Positions 1 to 9,148 are shown, numbered from the stretch's first letter. The stretch: 64,000 nucleotides of DNA from Bacteroidaceae bacterium (GCA_017442855.1 JAFSPM010000045.1:186001-250000); one strand, 5' to 3'. Translations and numbers: made by a program. The notes: generated by a model not told the origin, from the letters alone.

Positions 1-167
1 TACTGAGATGACTTGTATTTCTCCAAAGATTCTTTAGGAACATAAACAGTAAGCCTATCTTTACTTGGAGTCCCTTCATCATAATCAAACCAAAAACTTC
101 TGTTATCTAATTTTGGAGGGTTGGATGCCTTGCAAAATATTTTGGTTAAGTTTTTGCACCTATTGAA
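1..167 (-). pseudogene. 3' fragment of a BspA-like leucine-rich-repeat protein, running off the window
   Basis: On the minus strand the frame from 167 down to 1 is open and reads like the tail of a BspA-type leucine-rich-repeat surface protein: it holds NLTKIFCKASNPP and then LTVYVPKESLEKYKSS, a typical closing repeat of this family. A TAG at 168-170 blocks the frame upstream, and no start codon lies between it and the open part. The fragment is therefore either a decayed remnant or a gene broken by a frameshift upstream. The stop and remaining C-terminus lie outside the window. BspA-like proteins are usually secreted adhesins. The family call rests on motif resemblance only. Confidence 0.5.
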
Positions 168-407
168 CTACGCTTTGATTTTATGCATAGTGCTAACACC
201 TTTGTTATTGTTTCCCTTTTGCAAAAACACTCGCTTTGAAAGCAATTCACAAAGTGAATGAGGAGATGGAGTGTCTAAGTGGTGTCATTACTCCAAAGTT
301 TGGCATAGCCTCATTCCTCTTGCCAATCATCGGCATAGGTTGTTCCTTTATAGATGATGATTCGCTCTCTACTTTGGCATTGTCGGCTTCGATAGTTAGT
401 CTTGGTT

Positions 408-503
408 GTTCCCCCGTAGGGAACAGCTCGTTCCCCTGAAGGGAACAGGTAGTTCCCACGTTGGGAACTGACAGTTCCCCTTATTGGAACGAAGGGGGAA
501 CTG
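408..503. repeat. Array of four 17-nt palindromes with 22-bp period
   Basis: Palindromes of the form GTTCCC-N5-GGGAAC start at 408, 430, 452 and 474, exactly 22 bp apart. The fourth has one mismatched arm, and a half-site (GGGGGAACTG) ends the array near 503. The five loop bases and five spacer bases differ between units while the arms are kept. Every unit could form a 6-bp hairpin or bind a symmetric dimer on one face of the helix about every two turns. Confidence 0.75.
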
Positions 504-547
504 TAGTTTAACGATTTTAGTTGATGTAGTTTAACGATTTTAGTTGA
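502..547. repeat. Perfect 23-nt tandem duplication
   Basis: Positions 502-524 and 525-547 are identical, with the unit containing GTTTAACGATTTTAGTTG. It directly abuts the palindrome array. Its role is unknown. Confidence 0.85.
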
Positions 548-621
548 CTACTTAAAGCCTCATTTTGTGATTCAGATCGCTGCTGTGACATGGCACAGAG
601 TTGTTTCTCCTCTAGCATAGA

Positions 622-663
622 CAAAAAAAGGTCTGCATCTGATATGGTTGATGCAGACCTTTC
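622..663 (-). terminator. Intrinsic terminator of aspS
   Basis: A 13-bp perfect stem (GGTCTGCATC and its complement) with a 10-nt loop is followed, on the minus strand, by a run of seven T. It lies about 20 nt past the aspS stop codon. Confidence 0.85.
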
Positions 664-680
664 AATAAAGCCTATAAGGT

Positions 681-2441
681 TTATTCCTTCAGGTCAACCT
701 TCAACGCCAGTTCGTCGAGCTGTTTCTGCTCAATAGCTGATGGCGCTTCCAGCATTACATCGCGCCCGTTGTTGTTCTTTGGGAAGGCGATGCAGTCTCG
801 GATGCTATCGAGTCCAGCAAAGATACTTACCCAACGGTCTAAACCATAGGCCAGTCCTCCGTGAGGAGGAGCACCATACTTGAAGGCATTCATGAGGAAC
901 CCAAACTGCTCTTGTGCCTTTTCTGGGGTAAAACCGAGAATCTCGAACATCTTGGCTTGTAGCTTTGGGTCGTGGATACGGATAGAACCACCGCCCACTT
1001 CGATGCCGTTGCACACCATATCGTATGCATCAGCACGAACATCCTCTGGCTTGGTATCAAGTAGAGGAATATCCTCGTCTTTTGGATGGGTAAACGGATG
1101 ATGCATGGCCATCAGACGATTTTCCTCGTCGCTCCATTCGAACATGGGGAAGTCGACTACCCACAGCAACGCAAACTTGTTCTTGTCGCGCAGACCTAAG
1201 TCGTCAGCTACCTTCAGACGAAGTTCACACAACTGCTTGCGGGTCTTCATGATATCTTCACCACTTAGAATCAGTATTAAGTCACCAGGCTTAGCTCCGA
1301 AAGCTTCCTTCACCTGTTGCAATACTTCCTGTGTGTAGAATTTGTCAACACTTGATTTCACGTTACCATCAGCTTCTACACGAGCGTATACCATACCCTT
1401 TGCACCAATCTGCGGACGTTTCACATATTCTGTCAATGCATCGAGTTGTTTGCGTGTAAATGAAGCAGCACCTTCGGCACAGATACCACCAACGTAAGCT
1501 GCATTGTCGAATATGCTGAAACCGTGGCCCTTCATGATATCCATCAGCTCTACGAATCGCATGCCGAAACGTAAATCGGGCTTGTCGCTACCATAATATT
1601 TCATGGCATCAGCCCAAGGCATGCGCAAGAAAGGAGCTTCACCCAAATCTACACCACGAAGGGTTTTGAACAGGTGCTTGGCCATACCTTCAAACAATTC
1701 TATTACATCATCTTGGGTTACGAATGACATTTCACAGTCGATTTGGGTAAACTCAGGCTGACGATCGGCACGTAAGTCTTCATCTCTAAAACACTTGGCA
1801 ATTTGGAAATAGCGGTCGAAACCGGCTACCATGAGCAATTGCTTCAGGGTTTGCGGACTCTGAGGCAATGCATAGAACTGACCAGGGTTCATGCGTGAAG
1901 GCACCACGAAGTCGCGAGCACCCTCTGGAGTAGAACCAATCAATACAGGTGTTTCTACTTCAATGAAACCATGATTGTCGAGGTAGTTGCGTACCTCGAT
2001 GGTCATCTTGTGTCGAAGTTCCAGGTTCTTGCGTACGGCTGTTCTTCTAAGGTCAAGATAACGGTATTTCATTCTCAGGTCATCACCACCATCGGTATTG
2101 TCCTCAATGGTAAAGGGGGGGGTCATTGCAGCGTTCAGTACATTCAGCTTGTTGACAATGATCTCTATTTCACCTGTTGCTAAGTTTTGGTTCTTGTTGA
2201 ATCGCTCGTTGACGATACCTGTTATCTGGATAACATATTCTCGTCCCAGTTTGTTGGCTTCTTCGCACAAAGCAGCATCCACTTCTTCGTTGAAAACCAG
2301 CTGTGTGATGCCGTAGCGGTCGCGCAGGTCTATGAAGGTCATACCTCCCATTTTACGTGAGCGCTGTACCCAACCAGCCAGCGTTACCACTTTGTTAACA
2401 TCAGCTATGCGGAGTTCTCCGCAGTTATGTGTTCTATACAT
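681..2441 (-). CDS. aspS: Aspartyl-tRNA synthetase
   Basis: The enzyme charges tRNA-Asp with aspartate in the cytoplasm. The 586 residues match the bacterial-type AspRS length. An N-terminal OB-fold anticodon-binding domain (about 1-110, starting [11 protein letters not shown]) is followed by the class II catalytic core. Motif 2 is visible as [18 protein letters not shown], and the C-terminal motif 3 as GLAYGLDRW. The bacterial GAD insertion lies between them. The ATG at 2439-2441 is preceded at 2468-2475 by a minus-strand TATTTTTG element. The gene is monocistronic, with its own terminator at 622-663. Whether it is discriminating or also charges tRNA-Asn cannot be told from the sequence alone. 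Confidence 0.97.
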   Translation of the reverse strand: MYRTHNCGELRIADVNKVVTLAGWVQRSRKMGGMTFIDLRDRYGITQLVFNEEVDAALCEEANKLGREYVIQITGIVNERFNKNQNLATGEIEIIVNKLNVLNAAMTPPFTIEDNTDGGDDLRMKYRYLDLRRTAVRKNLELRHKMTIEVRNYLDNHGFIEVETPVLIGSTPEGARDFVVPSRMNPGQFYALPQSPQTLKQLLMVAGFDRYFQIAKCFRDEDLRADRQPEFTQIDCEMSFVTQDDVIELFEGMAKHLFKTLRGVDLGEAPFLRMPWADAMKYYGSDKPDLRFGMRFVELMDIMKGHGFSIFDNAAYVGGICAEGAASFTRKQLDALTEYVKRPQIGAKGMVYARVEADGNVKSSVDKFYTQEVLQQVKEAFGAKPGDLILILSGEDIMKTRKQLCELRLKVADDLGLRDKNKFALLWVVDFPMFEWSDEENRLMAMHHPFTHPKDEDIPLLDTKPEDVRADAYDMVCNGIEVGGGSIRIHDPKLQAKMFEILGFTPEKAQEQFGFLMNAFKYGAPPHGGLAYGLDRWVSIFAGLDSIRDCIAFPKNNNGRDVMLEAPSAIEQKQLDELALKVDLKE

Positions 2442-2467
2442 ATTTATATAATGGTTTAAAATTTGTG

Positions 2468-2475
2468 CAAAAATA
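2468..2475 (-). promoter_or_regulatory. Bacteroidota -7 element of aspS
   Basis: TATTTTTG on the minus strand, 26 nt upstream of the aspS start, fits the TAnnTTTG consensus. Confidence 0.6.
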
Positions 2476-2537
2476 CATTATGTGTGGCAAATAAGCAAAT
2501 TTTTCGGGCTTTTGCTGAGTATGTCTGAATTATTTAT

Positions 2538-2545
2538 TACATTTG
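2538..2545 (+). promoter_or_regulatory. -7 element of the C4-dicarboxylate transporter gene
   Basis: TACATTTG lies 33 nt upstream of the ATG at 2579. A TTTTG further upstream near 2510-2514 may be the -33 part, though the spacing is a little long. Confidence 0.55.
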
Positions 2546-2578
2546 CATAAATTGTACTTAATCTAATATCGTGTTATT

Positions 2579-4021
2579 ATGGCTTTAATGATTATTCAGT
2601 TGTTGATAGTGCTGGGAGCCCTCTATGTAGGTTCGCGCTACGGCAGTTTGGCGCTCGGTGCCATCTCAGGTATTGGTTTGGCACTGCTTGTATTTGGCTT
2701 TGGCTTGAAGCCAGGAACTCCCCCGACCGATGTTATCTATATCATCATTGCAGCCGTAACCTGTGCGGGTGTGATGCAGGCATCGGGTGGTATGGACTGG
2801 CTGATTCAGATTGCGGAGCGCATGCTGCGTAAGCATCCCGACCGCATTACATACTATGCTCCATTGTGTACTTTCTTCCTTACCGTGCTGGTAGGAACGG
2901 GTCATGTGGTTTATACCTTGATGCCTATTATTTGTGATATCGCCCTGAAGAAAGGCATCCGTCCGGAGCGTCCTTGCGGTGTTGCATCTATCGCTTCCCA
3001 GGTAGGTATTACTTGTTCACCCATTGCCGCTGCCGTAGTGGCGTTTGTAACCATCTCAAACGCTCACGGTTTCGATATAACTATACCACAAGTTCTGGCC
3101 GTTTCCATTCCTGCCTGTATCTGCGGTTTATTAGTAGCTTCCTCAGCAAGTTATCATCGTGGATTTGACTTAGACAAAGATCCACAGTTTCAAGCCAAGC
3201 TGAAAGATCCTGAACAGTATAAGTACATTTATGGTAGCACTGCCACTACACTTGACAAAGAAATTCCTCAATCGGCTAAAAACTCTGTATTTATCTTCCT
3301 TGGAGCTCTTGCCATCATTGTGGTTTTTGCTGCTGTACCCAGTCTTTTGCCTTCATATAGCACCATCAATGCTGTAAAAGGAGCTGGTGACCTGACGCTT
3401 ATCAGTGGCGTTAAGATTACAGCGCAAGAACTGGCTAAGGCTGGAGTCGTGGCTGAGGGTTTTACTGAGAAAGGTATGGTTGACCTAAAGATGAACCTTG
3501 TTATCCAGATTGTAATGATATCTGCCGCTGCACTGATGATTATCTTCTGTAAGGCACAACCTAAGAAAGCAGTGGCAGGTCCTGTTTGGCAGAGTGGCAT
3601 GGTAGCTGTGGTAGCTATTTATGGAATTGCATGGATGGCTGACACCTATTTCGGCAATTATATGGCAGAGATACAGGTGTTGCTTGAGGACGTTGTAAAA
3701 GAGTACCCTTGGAGTATTGCCTTTGTATTCTTCTTGGTGTCTGTACTGATTAATTCCCAGGGAGCTGTGGTGGTGGCTATGTTGCCGTTGGCTTACTCGT
3801 TGGGTATTCCTGGTCCTGTGCTGCTGGGAGTACTGCCAAGTGTATACGGCTATTTCTTCATCCCGAACTATCCGTCAGATATCGCAACAGTGAACTTCGA
3901 CCGGAGCGGAACGACGGTGATTGGCAAGTATTTGTTGAACCACAGTTTCATGATGCCTGGTTTGATATGCGTAACGGTGTCAACCATTGTGGCATACCTG
4001 ATTACTACCATATTCTTTTAA
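2579..4021 (+). CDS. Anaerobic C4-dicarboxylate transporter (Dcu family)
   Basis: This is an inner-membrane carrier for fumarate, malate, aspartate and succinate. It resembles DcuA/DcuB, which exchange fumarate or aspartate for succinate during anaerobic fumarate respiration. The 480 residues form about a dozen hydrophobic segments. The family signature is clear in VGTGHVVYTLMPIICDIALK, followed by RPERPCGVASIASQVGITCSPIAAAVVAF. It is slightly longer than the Escherichia coli proteins (about 440), with extra sequence around residues 250-300. The GNAT gene follows after 4 nt, so the two are probably co-transcribed. Succinate is the main fermentation product of Prevotella, which fits. I cannot distinguish the DcuA and DcuB types. 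Confidence 0.9.
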   Translation: MALMIIQLLIVLGALYVGSRYGSLALGAISGIGLALLVFGFGLKPGTPPTDVIYIIIAAVTCAGVMQASGGMDWLIQIAERMLRKHPDRITYYAPLCTFFLTVLVGTGHVVYTLMPIICDIALKKGIRPERPCGVASIASQVGITCSPIAAAVVAFVTISNAHGFDITIPQVLAVSIPACICGLLVASSASYHRGFDLDKDPQFQAKLKDPEQYKYIYGSTATTLDKEIPQSAKNSVFIFLGALAIIVVFAAVPSLLPSYSTINAVKGAGDLTLISGVKITAQELAKAGVVAEGFTEKGMVDLKMNLVIQIVMISAAALMIIFCKAQPKKAVAGPVWQSGMVAVVAIYGIAWMADTYFGNYMAEIQVLLEDVVKEYPWSIAFVFFLVSVLINSQGAVVVAMLPLAYSLGIPGPVLLGVLPSVYGYFFIPNYPSDIATVNFDRSGTTVIGKYLLNHSFMMPGLICVTVSTIVAYLITTIFF

Positions 4022-4025
4022 ACAG

Positions 4026-4568
4026 ATGAAAAAGTTCTTTGTAGGCCAGTTGGTGAGGTTGCGTGCTGTGGAGCCAGAAGATTTGGAGTTGCTCTACCAG
4101 ATAGAAAATGACCCCTCGTTGTGGAGTATTTCCAATTTTACGGTACCTTATTCCAAGGCTACACTGAATGACTATATCAAGAACTCGATGAATGATATGT
4201 TCGCAGATCGTCAACTCCGATTGATTATCTGCGAACTTTCCCAAGACCGTCCGATTGGGATTATCGATATTACTGATTTCGAACCTATGCACGGTAGGGC
4301 AGAAATAGGAATATCCTTATTGAAAGAAGAGCGAGGTAAGGGTTATGCTGCTGAAGCATTAGACTTGCTCTGCGACTATGTATTTACCTTCCTGCACTTC
4401 AAACAACTTGATGCGCATATTCTGGTGGATAATGTGGATAGTATTCATTTGTTGCATCACGCAGGTTTTGTGGATTGCGGTATATTGAAGGAATGGTGGA
4501 AAATAGGCAATAAGTATTACGATATGGTTTTACTTCAAAAAGTTCGTCCCCACGATGAACAGACCTAA
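4026..4568 (+). CDS. GNAT-family N-acetyltransferase
   Basis: A 180-residue acetyl-CoA-dependent acetyltransferase of the RimJ/RimL-like type. The start MKKFFVGQLVRLRAVEPEDLELL is the usual opening of this group. The acetyl-CoA-binding motif A appears as ERGKGYAAEALDLL, and the C-terminal NVDSIHLLHHAGF matches the usual N.xS..L..k.GF segment. Likely substrates are an amino acid, polyamine or protein N-terminus, none identifiable here. It follows the transporter gene by 4 nt. Its last 39 nt overlap the convergent DMT transporter gene. Confidence 0.85.
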   Translation: MKKFFVGQLVRLRAVEPEDLELLYQIENDPSLWSISNFTVPYSKATLNDYIKNSMNDMFADRQLRLIICELSQDRPIGIIDITDFEPMHGRAEIGISLLKEERGKGYAAEALDLLCDYVFTFLHFKQLDAHILVDNVDSIHLLHHAGFVDCGILKEWWKIGNKYYDMVLLQKVRPHDEQT

Positions 4569-5411
4569 GAGTATCAGGATGGATCCTACGACAGATATCC
4601 AAGTGACTGGCTCCTGTAAGAATATGGCGGATGCAATCATGGTAGATACAGGAGACAGGTAGATGTAATTGGCTGATGACAAGGCTCCCAGTTCACGAAT
4701 CACTATGTTCCATAAGACATAGCATATCAGGGCTGCTATAACACCCAAGAATACCAGATTCATCCAAATAACAGGTTTACCAAAATCTTCTAACGGGAAC
4801 TGCCACGGAGTAATCAGGAACACAGGAAGAATGGTGAGTATGCCATAGAAGAACACTTTGCGGGTTAGGAATGTAACGTCATAACGACTTGTCATGTTAC
4901 GCATGACTAAGCTGTAAACAGCCCATGAGCCTGCTGCTACCAAAGCAAGGAAATCGCCCACAGGATTGAGCTTTAGTATATAACTGCCGTTGAATATGAC
5001 CAGTGCTACACCCAATAATGAGATAAACGAACCTCCCACAATGGTTTTGGTGGCTCGTATCTCTTTGGAGAAAACCATTCCGAGGAACAAGGTGAGTAGG
5101 GGAGCATTACAAACGATAAATGCCACATTGTTGACCAACGAGTATTTGATGGCTGTGTTCTCCGCCCAGAAATAAAGTGATCCGCCAGAGATGCCCAGCA
5201 GTACGGCAGTCAACTCATCGTGCCAATTATCGGTAAAGAGCTTGTGGGGTGAGATTGTCCATATACCCAAATAGGCAATGATGAATCGCAAAAGAAAGAT
5301 TTCTTGTGGATTCAAACCATTAATGATCAGGAATTTCGTGTTGATGAATGTAACACCCCAAATGGCTATGATGCTGATGGCTAATATGTGATATGGTAGT
5401 TTGTTTTTCAT
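4530..5411 (-). CDS. EamA/DMT-superfamily transporter
   Basis: A drug/metabolite-type inner-membrane exporter of 293 residues with about ten transmembrane helices in two EamA repeats (for example AISIIAIWGVTFINTKF near the start and VVGSILILLGLFIVGTNF at the end). The start was set at the ATG at 5409-5411 (MKNKLPYHIL). The longer open frame back to 5825 would run through the divergent LUD gene and has no membrane character there. A minus-strand TATTTTTG at 5433-5440 precedes this start by 21 nt. The substrate is unknown. Its 3' end overlaps the GNAT gene tail to tail. Confidence 0.85.
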   Translation of the reverse strand: MKNKLPYHILAISIIAIWGVTFINTKFLIINGLNPQEIFLLRFIIAYLGIWTISPHKLFTDNWHDELTAVLLGISGGSLYFWAENTAIKYSLVNNVAFIVCNAPLLTLFLGMVFSKEIRATKTIVGGSFISLLGVALVIFNGSYILKLNPVGDFLALVAAGSWAVYSLVMRNMTSRYDVTFLTRKVFFYGILTILPVFLITPWQFPLEDFGKPVIWMNLVFLGVIAALICYVLWNIVIRELGALSSANYIYLSPVSTMIASAIFLQEPVTWISVVGSILILLGLFIVGTNFLK

Positions 5412-5432
5412 ACCCCTTCGCAAATATGCGTG

Positions 5433-5440
5433 CAAAAATA
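5433..5440 (-). promoter_or_regulatory. -7 element of the DMT transporter gene
   Basis: TATTTTTG on the minus strand, in the divergent intergenic space shared with the LUD gene. Confidence 0.55.
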
Positions 5441-5462
5441 GTGCTTTTTCATCAAAATGCAC

Positions 5463-5470
5463 TATCTTTG
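5463..5470 (+). promoter_or_regulatory. -7 element of the LUD gene
   Basis: TATCTTTG, a perfect TAnnTTTG match, ends 28 nt before the chosen ATG at 5499. This supports the shorter start of the LUD protein, because the longer frame at 5457 would begin upstream of the transcription start. Confidence 0.65.
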
Positions 5471-5498
5471 GAAAAATAATCATCAAAATAAAGTATTT

Positions 5499-6137
5499 AT
5501 GACACCGATTGAAAAGAGAAACGAATTGTTGGCCAATAAGGTAATAAAGAGCCTTAACATACGTCATATTGAAGGCTATTATTGTGCTACCTCTGCTGAT
5601 GCTATTAAGAAAGTACTCGGACTTATTCCCCAAGGCAGCAGTATATCGTGGGGCGGCTCGATGACGATTCGTGATATGGGACTGACGGATGCTTTGCATA
5701 AATCTGGTACCTACACTTTGTTTGACAGAGATCTGGCGCAATCGCCAGAAGAAGCGCAGGTAGTGTATCGTAAAGCCTTTGGCGCTGATTTTTATATCAG
5801 TAGCGCTAATGCAATGAGTGAACAAGGTGATATTGTTAATATAGATGGTAACGGCAACCGTGTTGCCGCTATTGCTTGGGGACCTAAAAAGGTAATTTTC
5901 GTTGTTGGCATCAATAAAATTGCAAAAGATTTAGATGCTGCTATCAAACGGGCAAGAGGCACTGCGGCTCCCATCAATACTGTTCGATTAAATCGTGATA
6001 CACCATGTACATTAGATGGCGTATGTCACGATTGCCATTCTGCTAACAGTATTTGTAATCAAATACATATCATTAGAAATTCCTACGACAACGGACGCTT
6101 CTGCGTAATGATTGTAGGAGAAGAACTGGGTTATTGA
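5499..6137 (+). CDS. LUD-domain protein (LutC/YkgG-like)
   Basis: A 212-residue protein of the LUD superfamily, which includes LutC of lactate utilisation. The N-terminal helix (MTPIEKRNELLANKVIKSL), the GSSISWGGSMTIRDMGL segment and the DFYISSANAMSEQGDIVNID block are family hallmarks. Near the C-terminus a cysteine cluster (CTLDGVCHDCHSANSIC) could hold a metal or iron-sulfur centre. It is common in Bacteroidales members. No LutA or LutB partner is adjacent, so a role in lactate oxidation is not supported by context. The next gene overlaps this region by only a few bases (ATG at 6140), suggesting a two-gene operon with the oxidoreductase. Confidence 0.85.
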   Translation: MTPIEKRNELLANKVIKSLNIRHIEGYYCATSADAIKKVLGLIPQGSSISWGGSMTIRDMGLTDALHKSGTYTLFDRDLAQSPEEAQVVYRKAFGADFYISSANAMSEQGDIVNIDGNGNRVAAIAWGPKKVIFVVGINKIAKDLDAAIKRARGTAAPINTVRLNRDTPCTLDGVCHDCHSANSICNQIHIIRNSYDNGRFCVMIVGEELGY

Positions 6138-6139
6138 TT

Positions 6140-7165
6140 ATGGTAAAGAAAGTAAGGTTTGGTGTGGTCGGCACTAATAAGATAACCGATTGGTTACTGG
6201 CTGGCGCACAAGAAGACGAACGGTTTGAGTTGTCTGCTATTTGTTCGCGCACACAGGAACGAGCAGATGAATTTGCTGCCAAATATGGAGTGAAGCATAC
6301 TTTTACTTCAGTAGAAGAAATGGCATCGAGCGATGTGGTGGATGCTGTATATATTGCAACCCCCAATTGTACGCATGCTGAGATTGCTATCACTTGCATG
6401 AATCATGGGAAGCATGTGTTGTGTGAGAAACCTATGGCATCGAATGCATACGAGGTAAAACAGATGATTGAAGCGGCTAAAAAGAATCATGTTACTTTGA
6501 TGGAAGCTATGATTGCTACCATGAATCCGAATTTCATGAGAGTGCGAGACTTGTTGCCGAAATTAGGTACTATACGAAGATACTTTGCTTCGTATTGCCA
6601 GTATTCTTCCCGTTACGATAAGTTCAAGGAAGGCATTGTGCTCAATGCTTTCAATCCTGCATTGTCTAATGGAGCAATGATGGATATTGGCGTATATACC
6701 ATTTATCCGCTTATCGCTTTGTTTGGAAAACCAAATGCTATCAATGCCCAAGGTGTTATCCTTTCAAGTGGTACCGATGGCCAAGGTGTAGTGAACCTGT
6801 TGTATGACGGGATGAATGCTACGGCTTTATATTCTAAAATAGCTAATTCATATCTCCCTACAGAAATTGAAGGTGAAGATGGTAATCTGATAATGGATGA
6901 AATTCATACGATACGTAAAGTAACTTATATTCCAAGACCAGCCGCAATGTCAGGCAGAGGCCCCAAGGCTGAACCACAAGATATGAGCGTGTTGGTTAAT
7001 CATGATGATTATTATTATGAGGTGGCGGAGTTTATCAATTTAATTAAACAAGGAAAATTGGAAAGTGAAGTTAATTCACATGCTGTTTCGTTGGCTACCA
7101 TTGAAGTGATTGATGAAGTTAGAAAACAATTGGGGGTAGTGTTTCCAATTGAAAAGAAACTATGA
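6140..7165 (+). CDS. Gfo/Idh/MocA-family NAD(P)-dependent oxidoreductase
   Basis: A 341-residue sugar or polyol dehydrogenase-type enzyme of unknown substrate. The N-terminal Rossmann motif is degenerate (VGTNKITDWL in place of GxGxxG). The Gfo/Idh signature CEKPMASN follows about residue 95. The C-terminal domain contains GAMMDIGVYTIYPLIALFG, which includes the usual catalytic-region aspartate. The ATG at 6140 was preferred over an in-frame TTG at 6134. It begins 2 nt after the LUD stop, so translation is probably coupled. No signal peptide is present, so it acts in the cytoplasm. Confidence 0.88.
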   Translation: MVKKVRFGVVGTNKITDWLLAGAQEDERFELSAICSRTQERADEFAAKYGVKHTFTSVEEMASSDVVDAVYIATPNCTHAEIAITCMNHGKHVLCEKPMASNAYEVKQMIEAAKKNHVTLMEAMIATMNPNFMRVRDLLPKLGTIRRYFASYCQYSSRYDKFKEGIVLNAFNPALSNGAMMDIGVYTIYPLIALFGKPNAINAQGVILSSGTDGQGVVNLLYDGMNATALYSKIANSYLPTEIEGEDGNLIMDEIHTIRKVTYIPRPAAMSGRGPKAEPQDMSVLVNHDDYYYEVAEFINLIKQGKLESEVNSHAVSLATIEVIDEVRKQLGVVFPIEKKL

Positions 7166-7224
7166 AAAGTGCTTATTTTGAAAAAAATAATCATTAAAAT
7201 GATACATTATATTAAATAAATGCT

Positions 7225-7232
7225 TAACTTTG
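7225..7232 (+). promoter_or_regulatory. -7 element of the winged-helix gene
   Basis: TAACTTTG matches TAnnTTTG and precedes the small winged-helix gene. Confidence 0.6.
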
Positions 7233-7311
7233 CACCGTTTTTCAAAAGCGAGGGTTACCGAGCCCATGAAAATACTATTTTTTAATGTTTAATTTTAAAA
7301 GTAAAAAGAAA

Positions 7312-7527
7312 ATGTTACAGGAAAAAGTTGGCGAAACTGCTGGTGTTATTTGGAATGTTCTGAATGGTACTAATGGTATGACTCTGAAAGACATCAAGAG
7401 CGAAGCAAAGAAAAACGACGTAAAATTACTCGACAAGGACGCATATCTGGCTATTGGCTGGTTGCTGCGTGAGAACAAAGTTGAGGTTACTGAAGACGGT
7501 AAGGAATTGTTCATTAAGCTGATTTAA
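7312..7527 (+). CDS. Small winged helix-turn-helix protein
   Basis: A 71-residue protein beginning MLQEKVGETAGVIWNVLN, with the fold pattern of the Bacteroidota winged-helix family (PF10771-like). Helices span GMTLKDIKSEAKKNDVKL and DAYLAIGWLLRENKV, followed by a beta-wing (KVEVTEDGKELFIKL). A strong purine-rich ribosome site (AAAAAGAAA) lies directly before 7312. An upstream in-frame ATG at 7285 would add nine residues (MFNFKSKKK) and remains possible. It is monocistronic, between a clear promoter and a strong terminator. The high-quality signals suggest a well expressed nucleoid or regulatory DNA-binding protein. Its target is unknown. Confidence 0.8.
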   Translation: MLQEKVGETAGVIWNVLNGTNGMTLKDIKSEAKKNDVKLLDKDAYLAIGWLLRENKVEVTEDGKELFIKLI

Positions 7528-7552
7528 TTTAAGCTTAATACATAAAACTATC

Positions 7553-7592
7553 AAAAGTGTCGATAAAGTGAATCTTTATCGACACTTTTTTT
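7553..7592 (+). terminator. Intrinsic terminator of the winged-helix gene
   Basis: AAAAGTGTCGATAAAG pairs with CTTTATCGACACTTTT around a 5-nt loop and is followed by a T run. Confidence 0.9.
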
Positions 7593-7642
7593 TGTGTTGT
7601 CGCAAAAAGTTCCTATTTTTACGCAATTAATCGATTACTAAT

Positions 7643-9127
7643 ATGTTTCTGTTAGGTTATGACATAGGAAGCTCGTCAGTTAAAGCGAGTTTGGTGGATG
7701 CACAGTCAGGTAAATGTGTGGCTTCAGCTTTCTATCCAAAACAAGAGGCTGAGATAATGGCTCCACATGCTGGTTGGGCTGAGCAACACCCTGAAATGTG
7801 GTGGCATCATCTCAAATTGGCTACTGCTGATGTACTGTCTTCTTCTCAAGTGAAGAAAGAAAATATCAAGGCGATAGGCATATCCTATCAGATGCATGGG
7901 TTAGTGTGTGTGGATAAAAACCAACAAGTATTGCGACCATCTATTATCTGGTGTGACTCTCGTGCTGTGGGCATAGGACAACAAGCTTTCGATGAAATCG
8001 GAGCCGATGTTTGTTTGTCGCATTTGTTGAACTCACCAGGTAACTTCACAGCATCCAAACTGGCATGGGTGAAGCGACACGAACCTCAGATCTTTGAAAA
8101 GATAGATAAGGTTATGTTGCCTGGAGATTATATTGCTATGAGGTTGACTGGCGACGTATGCACTACTGTATCAGGTTTGTCAGAAGGTATGTTCTGGGAT
8201 TTCAAAGAGAACAGACTGGCAGATTTCCTGTTGGATTATTACGGATTGGATGCATCCATGATTGCTGGTATTGTTCCTACGTTTGGTGAGCAAGGTACTG
8301 TTAATGCTACTGCTGCTTGCGAACTGGGTTTGAAAGAAGGGACACCTGTTACATATAGGGCAGGTGATCAGCCCAACAATGCTCTTTCGTTGAACGTGTT
8401 TAACCCAGGAGAGATTGCATCGACAGCAGGAACGTCGGGTGTGGTATATGGCGTGAATGGGAAAGTGGAATATGATCCTTTGTCGCGTGTCAATACGTTT
8501 GCACATGTGAACCATTCTGACAAACAGACTCGTTTGGGTGTGTTGCTATGTGTGAATGGCACAGGAATCTTGAACTCATGGATAAAACGAAATATTGCGC
8601 CAGAAGGCATCTCTTATGATGAAATGAACAATCTGGCAGCTGGCGTGCCTGTTGGAAGTGAGGGCGTTAGCATCTTACCTTTCGGTAATGGAGCAGAGCG
8701 AATGCTTCAGAACAAGGAAACAGGTTGCGTTATGCATGGCATTGATTTCAATCGTCATCAGCGTTCACATATCTTACGAGCAGCTCAGGAAGGTATTGTA
8801 TTCTCGTTCAAATATGGTATCGATATCATGGAAAACATGGGTATGAAGGTGTCCAAGATTCATGCAGGAAAAGCTAACATGTTCCTTAGTGAGATATTCC
8901 GAAACACTTTAGCTGGAGTAACTGGTGCTGTTATCGAACTGTTTGATACTGATGGAGCAGCTGGTGCTGCAAAGGGTGCTGGCATTGGCGCCGGTATTTA
9001 TAAAGACCATAATGAGGCTTTTGCTTCTTTGGAAAGATTGCAGGTGATTGAGCCTGATACTCAAAATGCCGCTGCTTATCAGGAAGCATATCATCATTGG
9101 AAACTGGTGTTGGAAAAAGAAAGTTGA
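7643..9127 (+). CDS. xylB: Xylulokinase
   Basis: FGGY-family kinase that phosphorylates D-xylulose to xylulose-5-phosphate, the second step of D-xylose catabolism. The 494 residues show the N-terminal phosphate loop (GYDIGSSSVKASLVD), GISYQMHGLV, and PGDYIAMRLTG. The FGGY-C domain contains AGTSGVVYG and the late GGxxxS-like region. It is followed after 21 nt by xylose isomerase, which fixes the substrate as xylulose rather than another FGGY sugar. No xylose transporter or regulator is adjacent. Confidence 0.94.
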   Translation: MFLLGYDIGSSSVKASLVDAQSGKCVASAFYPKQEAEIMAPHAGWAEQHPEMWWHHLKLATADVLSSSQVKKENIKAIGISYQMHGLVCVDKNQQVLRPSIIWCDSRAVGIGQQAFDEIGADVCLSHLLNSPGNFTASKLAWVKRHEPQIFEKIDKVMLPGDYIAMRLTGDVCTTVSGLSEGMFWDFKENRLADFLLDYYGLDASMIAGIVPTFGEQGTVNATAACELGLKEGTPVTYRAGDQPNNALSLNVFNPGEIASTAGTSGVVYGVNGKVEYDPLSRVNTFAHVNHSDKQTRLGVLLCVNGTGILNSWIKRNIAPEGISYDEMNNLAAGVPVGSEGVSILPFGNGAERMLQNKETGCVMHGIDFNRHQRSHILRAAQEGIVFSFKYGIDIMENMGMKVSKIHAGKANMFLSEIFRNTLAGVTGAVIELFDTDGAAGAAKGAGIGAGIYKDHNEAFASLERLQVIEPDTQNAAAYQEAYHHWKLVLEKES

Positions 9128-9148
9128 ATTCTTAAATTATAATATACT

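Larger units (their letters stand above)
168..680. other. Intergenic region with palindrome array and tandem repeat
   Basis: There is no convincing gene here. Two overlapping frames at 236-459 on opposite strands have no ribosome-binding context and run into the palindrome array, so I regard them as chance. The stretch contains the GTTCCC/GGGAAC palindrome array (408-503), a 23-nt tandem duplication (502-547) and the aspS terminator (622-663). Confidence 0.6.

Noticed and set aside
236..459. Two small opposite-strand open frames
   Set aside because: They run into the palindrome array, have no ribosome site, and give no recognisable protein.
408..503. CRISPR-like array
   Set aside because: The period is only 22 bp, the units are self-palindromic and spacers are five bases, so it cannot be a CRISPR.
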